This document shows, piece after piece, positions 57,001 to 64,000 of a stretch of 64,000 nucleotides of DNA. The translations under genes and the position numbers were made by a program. Under the pieces are notes generated by a model. It was not told where the DNA came from. It saw nothing but the letters and a program-made list of their open reading frames with translations, and searched no databases. Origin of the DNA: Dromaius novaehollandiae. Taxonomy: Eukaryota > Chordata > Aves > Casuariiformes > Dromaiidae. The DNA is taken from contig NC_088099.1 in the NCBI RefSeq assembly GCF_036370855.1, positions 140,561,517-140,625,516 on the forward strand, written 5' to 3'. Within the stretch, counting starts at the first letter, position 1, and each line of letters starts with the position of its first letter.

Positions 57001-59110
57001 AACCCACTGTCTTTTAATGACCTCTACTAAAACGGGGGGGGGACGACTTTTCCTGAATTAGTGGAAAATCTATAAAACTGCCCATTTCCAAAGCCCCTGT
57101 TGACTGTTTTTATAAACAGAATAGAAAAGCAGGCAGAACTTTATCTGAATTTTGTGTCTGATTAAGGAGCAGTGCCAGAATAAGAAAGATTTTATAGTGT
57201 GTACAGGAACTTAATTGATTAAATGTGAAAATGGCAAAACGAAAAGAGACATTGATTGAAGGTGACTAACCCTAAAATGTGCAGTAAAATTTCTGGATCT
57301 GTACAGAATACGGTTCCAGGTCCCTGGCATCTTCAATAGCTTTGTGTATTCCTGGTCATTTTTTAATAAATGATAACAAGAAGGCACAGCGTGTCCTGCA
57401 TTTTAGCTTTGCTTTTGTTAGTGTTTTAGATCAGAAAGAGTACATGAGTATGTGCTTCAGAACCTACGCCGTGTTCATGAAGTAACTGGAAAAAAGACAC
57501 ACTCTTCCCCATGTTCTGTGATTGTTTTTAGAAATATCCTGAAAGTCTCCACTACAGACTGAAATTCTTTGACCTGTCTGTGTGGCTGTGCATGCCTGGA
57601 TGGTAAGAGATCTACAAAAACACAGTTTGTTTCCCGTGATGCACTTATGCATAAATGATAGACTTATCACTTTTTCCGGGAAGGACTCAAAGAGGTCTGT
57701 GGATAATGACCACCTCTTGATTTTTGAGGAAATCCTGGAAAACTAAGATCTTCAAGTATGAAAATTCACACCTATGTCAAGCATATTTATAGGCAACACT
57801 GTTAAGTACAATGTAAGATTTCTCCTGAAGATCACCCTTGGAGAGTGGTGCAGAAAGAATTATCTGAAGTCTAGCACACTACTCCATGCAGTATCATCAT
57901 GGCTCAAAGGTGAATTATTCTGTATTACTTGCAGGACAGTTTGTGCACGTCTCCTCCTGCAAAGCTTCCCAAATCATTCTGGTGGGTAGTAGAGGTGCAA
58001 TAAATTTAGCAATAAATGGGAGTCTTCATGCTGCCACATCGTAGGACTGTCTAGGTGAGTATGTGAGAAAGAACTTTTCTTCTTAGGTTCTATGTGGTGA
58101 ACTCTCAGAGCCCATCTCCATTACAAACCACTGCTTAATAAAATAAATAAAAAGCCTTGATGGGGGCTTCAGAGGAAACCTGAGGAGTGGGCAGTACGTA
58201 TCCAGGTGCTATTACTTGTCGCATGGAACTCTACATATCCGCTTTCAAAATTAAGGGCCTGTTGAGACATCAGCAACATATGTGCCATCAACTAGAGTTG
58301 ACTGTGAAAGTTCTGTTTTCATGAGTGCCGTTCTAATTTTATTACATTGTTTAATTTTATTACGTTTCTGCTGTTTCCATGTTCCTTTTGCTGCTTTACC
58401 TGGTGGAAACTTCAGAGATGAATTTTTAGTGGTGTCTGTACCTTCCTCTGTCTTGTACCTCTAACATTTAAATGTGGGAAGGAAAATTATTCCAAATTCT
58501 TTATCAAATGAGAGAAAAGGTGGGAATATATGACACAATTCACATAAATATCACTAATATTTTTATGCTGACCACAGACTGACTTTATCTGAAATTTTTT
58601 TTGTGTGTTTTTAGGCAGTGAAATTATATTTGGGTTAGAGAAAAATAAAATATTGATAGAAACGATATTCTGTATCTTGTGGTGAGTTCATCGGTGACTG
58701 ATATCAGAGATTTGTGTGTTTGTGCCCCAGGCAGCCCCTTGTTGAGCTTAGGACCCCATATGTTGTCCTGGCTGCTTGAGGATCCAGTTGCAAGAGCAGA
58801 GAGGACGAAACCATGGATCTGTGTCCCCAGTCTGTGGAACTGGCCATGGCTCATGGCCATGAATTTGAGAAGACCGACTGAAGAAGGGAGGCCATGGCAG
58901 GGCAAAATGAAAGACTGGAGGCCTAGAGAAAATATGACCTAAAAGGACAGAAAGAAAGAAGAATGAAAAAGAATTTTGCCCAAAGGAGGAAGTGTGAGGG
59001 GGGCACAACAGCCTTTTATATGTTATTTCAAGTCTGTTGCAAAGAGGAAGGGGAGAATTTGCTTTGGATAGCCATCCTGGACAGGCCAGGAAGACATTTC
59101 AGAGCAGGGA
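54097..59110. other. Intergenic, nothing recognised
   Basis: Purine-rich in places (54.2-55.6 kb). There is a G-run near 57037. No gene is supported. Confidence 0.5.
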
Positions 59111-59263
59111 AGATTCAGGTTAGACACTAGGAAAAAACTTTCTAATAATGAACGTATTTGAGGATGGTAGAACACCACTATTGCCATGGGAGCCAGTGGT
59201 GTCTCTTGTTAAACTTTTTAAAATATGGGCTATGCAAACATCTGTCAGGAATACAGTCTGGCT
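59111..59263 (+). mobile_element. Old CR1/L3-like LINE 3' fragment
   Basis: GATTCAGGTTAGACACTAGG, AAAAAACTTTCTAATAATGA and GCAAACATCTGTCAGGAATA follow the order of the conserved 3' region of ancient CR1/L3 elements (AGGTTAGACAT.AGGAAAAACTTTCTAA ... ACAAACACCTGTCAGGGAT). It is heavily diverged and truncated. Confidence 0.6.
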
Positions 59264-61803
59264 TCATTCTGGCAGTCTTTCAAGACTTTCGCCAGCAGAA
59301 GTTAAAGATGAGCAGAATGGGTGCTTATACAAGTCTATAAAGTGGCTATATCCTGGCTGGGGGATGCATCCTGGCAGATAGCAGTCTCCTGACAGAAGTA
59401 CACTGACTTGGTTAGAGTAGCTCAAGAGAGCAGTAAAAATTGGTGGTTGTGTTTTTTGGAAAACAAAAGAAAACTGTGGTCTGTTTTATGAAATAATACA
59501 TTTATTTTTGATTTTTTTTTTTAGATCACTTTAAAAGTAAATGAGGAAAAGAAGTGGAAAAACAACCTAGATTTCCTGGTTCTGTGCTTGGAGAATGCAG
59601 TTGCTGTGAAGTTCTTGCCATTAACAGTAAAGTCATATTTCGTGTTAGGAATACTTTTTGTGGTTAGTTTTATCATCATCTTTCCTAGTTATATGTAAAA
59701 AAAGGATGAAACCAAATAGGGGACAGCCCAATCTTTGTTTTAAGGACATTGAGAAGTACAGCTCCAAAACCTCAAGTCAGTGGTAGAAATTGAATCAATT
59801 ATACTGTTCTGTCATCTCTTCCTGTTATATTATTTTCTTCACAAATGATATGATGAAGCTGCTCATATTGTGTGAAACATCATTATTTTAACTATGAAAA
59901 TTGAATATACCTTAAAATAAGTAAGCAACACTTCACTTGTATGTGAGTTTTGACTATCATTAAGGTAGTAGTAAAAGTAACAAAGGTTTATTTTCAGCCT
60001 GTTTTTCACCGGAGCACAGTGCAGTCTCCCTTTGTTCTCTATGCAAAGTGTTAGAGGAGATAGCTGATGAAGCAAAGACAACGAACATTAAAAATGAAAT
60101 AGCTTAGACTGTTTGCAGTCAGTGCTCAAACATTAAATCAGAAGAAAACACTGAACTGAAAAGCAGCAGACTCTAGAAGGGATAGCCATAGTCTTGAGAG
60201 GTGTTTTGAAACCCTTCAGAAATCCTAATGAGTCTCCCCAGTCATTAGCAAAATTGCACTGTAGTCTGCTGCTTGGCTCATCTAAGACGAGCAAGTGATT
60301 CCTTCATTCTGACTGAAATTTGTTTTCTGAACCACAGCTACTTTTCCTGCTGAAGCTGCTACTGCCTTCCTCTGTTTCAGTTTATTCAAACCATCACTTT
60401 CTGACAGGAAAATGAACCGAAAAAACCCCACATGTTGTCCCTGAATCAAAGGCTTTCCTAGACAGCCCTGCTGGTAGATACTTAGAGCATGTGAATGTCT
60501 GGCTACTCCATTTGGCCTCTGGTGGACAGGGATAGTTCGGTTTCTTGTATCAGGGAGTGAAACTTATGCAATAGCAGGTAAGCTTCAGATGAGCTGAACA
60601 GGTGTTTTTATTCCCATTTTGTAGTGACAGTGTGTCACAGCACAAAATAAGTGCTGTGAAGCAGCAGTAATTTTCTTAAGAGTGTATGTGCTTTACCCTA
60701 CCTTTCCCTATGCTCCAGCTGTGGAAAGATTCTTACTAAAACTGGAAGTACAAAACAACCCCTTTCCTCTTTTCCTCTCTTTTTTTGAAGTTTCAAATTA
60801 TTTCTTTTCTGCAAAGACATTTTTGGGAAATAAACAATATGACCCTGTTAAAAATAGGACTTTTTCCACAAAGTTTTTCAAAGTATGCCATTTAAATTCT
60901 TTTGGAAAGGGAAAAAAAAACCAGTTGAAAACAAGTCCATATTTTTTTGCAGATCTCCATTTTGACTTGTGATTTTTTTTTTTTTTTTTTTTTTGCAAAT
61001 TTCCAATCTGTAACTCATGCTAAGTTTGTCAGTCAAGCATGGTCAGAGATTACTAAATATTTGAAATTTCTCTTAATTTGTACAAAAATTTTATGAAACT
61101 TGTTGAAAGGCCTAAAATGATTTCCTGTTCTTTTTCCTGATGATTACATAAGATTTGCCTATGTCTTAGGTTGTTGCAATGACAAAGGACTATGCTTACT
61201 GCAAGACAATGCTATAGAACCTAGTGCTTGCACTCTCCTAGGTAGATAGAAGACAGACAAAAATAGAAACAGTATTTGTTGCATAAGATTTGCGTTAAGT
61301 ATTTTTGTCTGACTGTATAAATACCAAAAGCAAAATTGTGGGAACTTGGCGTATTACCTTTGCTAATAATGGAAGGCAATTTTTTTACTATCCAGTTTTA
61401 GTGGGATTTCTTTCCAAATATATAGGCGTTATGATTTTTGTTCCCACAAAAGAGTGCCTAATGCTTCTCTGCAACTAATGAGCCAGAGTTGTTTTTATGG
61501 GCCTAATTTTATAAGTTGTAGATATCCCCAGACAAAACAAGACAGCTGAACATTCAGCTTAGTGAGGTAAATGTACCAAAGGAAGCAAGGAAAACACATA
61601 CGGACTGATTCAAAACTGTTTTTCTACTTATTGGCCAGTGTATATAATTCTGAAAAAGAATTTGCCAACAAAACTATTTTTGTCATGGCAAATCTCAAAA
61701 AACAGAATATTTGTTGGACTGTGCTATTTTTTATATAATTGGGGAGTTTCTTCATGGCTGGAATTTCACAGTGATGAAAGAAGAAAGAGAAAACTCTCAC
61801 TTA
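59264..61803. other. Intergenic, nothing recognised
   Basis: AT-rich. A T-run of about 23 lies near 60972-60994. No gene or RNA is supported. Confidence 0.5.
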
Positions 61804-61976
61804 GGAAGTGAGAGTTACGAAGTTGTCATCAATGTGCCTCAGAAACCTCCTGGATTGCTTGTGCCTTGCTGTATTGCCCTTCCAGCAGATATCAGGGTGG
61901 TCGAAGTCCCCCATGAGGACCAGGGCCAGTGGAATGCAGAAGGCCTTACCTACTTCTTCCTCATCAGATACCCAGC
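61804..61976 (-). mobile_element. CR1 ORF2 endonuclease-domain fragment
   Basis: Read on the minus strand, this gives LVLMGDFDHPDICWKGNTAR followed by HKQSRRFLRHIDDNF. It is the hallmark GDF-H-DICW block of the CR1 apurinic endonuclease, preceded by an EEEV-KAF acidic segment. It lacks the reverse transcriptase and is clearly a dead internal fragment. The plus-strand open frame across it (61711-62157) is a shadow. Confidence 0.8.
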
Positions 61977-64000
61977 AGTCACTCGTGCTGGTCTGCTCTG
62001 CAACTCTAATTCTGTGACTCACTTCATGGCGATGTCTTTCTCAAGTGCCTCTCAGGTATACACAGCAGTAGGTGGGAATGGCCCAGAAGAGGTGGCCTGG
62101 CAGAGGAAGCCACCTTCTGGCTGCTTCCTTTCCCCAGTGTCCTTCACCCCTTCCTAGTAGTGGTATGCAAGGATGTGTTGTATGCTACAACAAGCACAAC
62201 AGGGCCTTTGAGGAGGAGTAGGCTACAGGCCAATGACTGGTCCTGGTGGGCTGTATGCAAGCTGGGAGGTCTAGTGGGGGCTGGCCAGTAAACGCATGAT
62301 ATGTTGGATCACCTCTCCTGTGGGCACTAATAGAAGAGACGTGGTCCTGCTGCCCTGGTGATAGACCTGCAGGGCCTGTTCAGACCCCAATCAGACCCAG
62401 TAGAATAGCAGATGAGGTCTGAGCAATTGCTGCATTCAGCCTTTTTCAAAAAGGTTGAACTTTGGCAAGCAAAGTAAGGGTTTTTTTTCTTTCCTTCTCC
62501 ATTATCTATCTATACTAAGCTATTAATCTGGGAATATGCTGTTCAAAGGCACAAGCTCGCAGCTGCAGCACAGCACTGGGGCATGTCTTCCACTCCAGAG
62601 AAGCCAAGCTGCTATGAATGTGTGTGTGATGCTAAGAAAGAGTGTAAGAGATGGTGATCATGGTAGGGGGAGCAGGCTGAGCGAATCTCACACTAAGAGC
62701 ATGAGATTTGACAGGTCTGCCAGGTGTATACATAGAGCAGAATGAAGAATCATAGCTCCTTTTTGTTTCATAATAGTGGTTTATTGAAAGCCATGGTTTG
62801 CTTATTTATTCTCTGTCAGGAGCAGAGATGCTTCTGGCTTGCATAAGAAACATTCCTGCCAGAGCTGTCTAGAGCAAAAGTGTTCTTTCTAATTAAACAA
62901 GAAACACTTTTTTAATAGAAAAAAAAATTTTAAGTCAAGAGATAATTTTCTGACCAACTATTATTTAGTCATTATCAATATGGTGTAGCTTGGGGTTTCT
63001 GTATTAGAATATAATGAAGTTTGTAAGATAGCATTACATGATTGGACTCATAGTTGTTCTGGGTTATATGCAGGGACACCAATGACAGATAAATGCATTA
63101 GGCAGTATTTGGCCATCATTTAATGTATGCCTTCCCAAACAGAAAGGTTTTGCTGTTTACAGATGAATGTTCGAATGAAGTGGAGGAGCATCAATGTATG
63201 TCATGCTATTGTGATATTGTTTGTGTGGCATCTCTTAGCACTAGATAACAACAGAAGCAAGTATGGTAGTGTTACTGTTTCCTGTGACTGTCCATAACTG
63301 AGTGATGCTGGCAGTTTCTCTGTTGGCTGAAGCTGAAAAGTCAGCTTTATCTTCTTCCTATTAAATTTAAGTATCTGAATTCAGTAAACAAATATTAGGG
63401 CTGTCAGGCCATCAGGGACCAGTTCCTGTTGGTAATGATCTGGATTTATGCACAGCATATATGCTTCTTGGCATCCTCCAACCCTCAGAAGCAAAATCTT
63501 GCTGATATCTAGGATGTTTCATGTCTAAAATATGCATTTTTGTTCAAAAATCCAACCTTCTGCCAGATGTGCAACCTTTAGATAATTGCTTGAGATTTGC
63601 CAAAGCTACTAAGTGTTGTAACCCAGACTGTCATAGGAAGAAAAAACATTTTGTGCTGTTTTTTTACCCATTAAATGAGAGGTAGAAGTTTTGGCCTTGC
63701 TGATGTCAGTGTGTAACACTTACTGCAGCAGGACCATGATCTCTCTAATTTTTTAAACAGAAAAAATAGTCTCTACATCTCCAGGCCTGGCAAGGTCACT
63801 TCTGAGCAAGGGAGTTCTCTGGTAACCCAGAGGCAGTGCAGAGGTTTCTGTATTTATCCTAACCCTATCTGCTTTTAGCCTTGAGTCTGACCCTACACAA
63901 AGTAGCAAGATCACAAAAAAGTTGAAACGAGCTTTGTACATGGCTGTGTGCAGTAAATAATATTCAGCTGTAGCAGACACTCTGTTTCCAAGGGGTAGTG
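61977..64000. other. Intergenic, nothing recognised
   Basis: A moderately GC-rich stretch (62040-62400) beside the CR1 fragment may be more of an old element, but I cannot match it. The rest is AT-rich without a gene. Confidence 0.45.

Noticed and set aside
61711-62157. 148-codon plus-strand ORF
   Set aside because: It is the reverse strand of the CR1 endonuclease fragment plus flanking sequence.
36300-64000. B4GALT6 first exons, expected downstream of TRAPPC8
   Set aside because: No translated segment on either strand resembles the start of the galactosyltransferase; it probably begins beyond the window.

Overview
This is vertebrate nuclear DNA, most likely avian. The CR1 retrotransposon 3' end at 1785-1999 finishes in the ATTCTGTGATTCTG motif seen in sauropsid CR1s. 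Interspersed repeats are sparse, no SINE-rich background is visible, and the TRAPPC8 introns are compact. The species cannot be fixed from the sequence alone, and a crocodilian or turtle is not formally excluded.

Region 1 (1-28375, + strand) is the 3' part of TRAPPC8. Seventeen coding exons join without a frame error into 858 C-terminal codons and a stop at 27578-27580, followed by a roughly 0.8 kb 3' UTR. The introns carry a CR1 fragment, a C-rich G-quadruplex candidate on the template strand and long homopolymers. The 8.6 kb intron between the 14th and 15th exons contains a possible in-frame 48-nt cassette exon at 22040-22087.

Region 2 (28376-36300) holds a 1,087-bp solo LTR of an endogenous retrovirus with a 5-bp target-site duplication (29168-30254). 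Next comes an intact, intronless, 791-codon gene on the minus strand (33629-36004), which I identify as CATSPERD, the sperm CatSper-channel auxiliary subunit delta. The mammalian gene has many exons, so this looks like a retrogene with a complete reading frame and a CpG-rich 5' end. It is the most interesting feature here, because the CatSper pore genes have been reported lost in birds.

Region 3 (36300-64000) has no gene I can support. It contains a diverged tandem-repeat block around an AGCTRCTGGAGAGA-like core (about 38.16-38.63 kb), a perfect 28-bp palindrome (40857-40884), a CpG-rich block (about 50.4-51.6 kb) that may be a promoter, an old CR1/L3-like fragment (about 59.1 kb) and a piece of CR1 ORF2 endonuclease on the minus strand (about 61.8-62.0 kb). 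In mammals the next gene downstream of TRAPPC8 on the same strand is B4GALT6 (with the retrogene SLC25A52 between them in human). I found no B4GALT6 exon in this window.

TRAPPC8 (housekeeping membrane trafficking) and CATSPERD (sperm ion channel) have no known functional link. Their proximity is best explained by random insertion of a retrocopy into the intergenic space.
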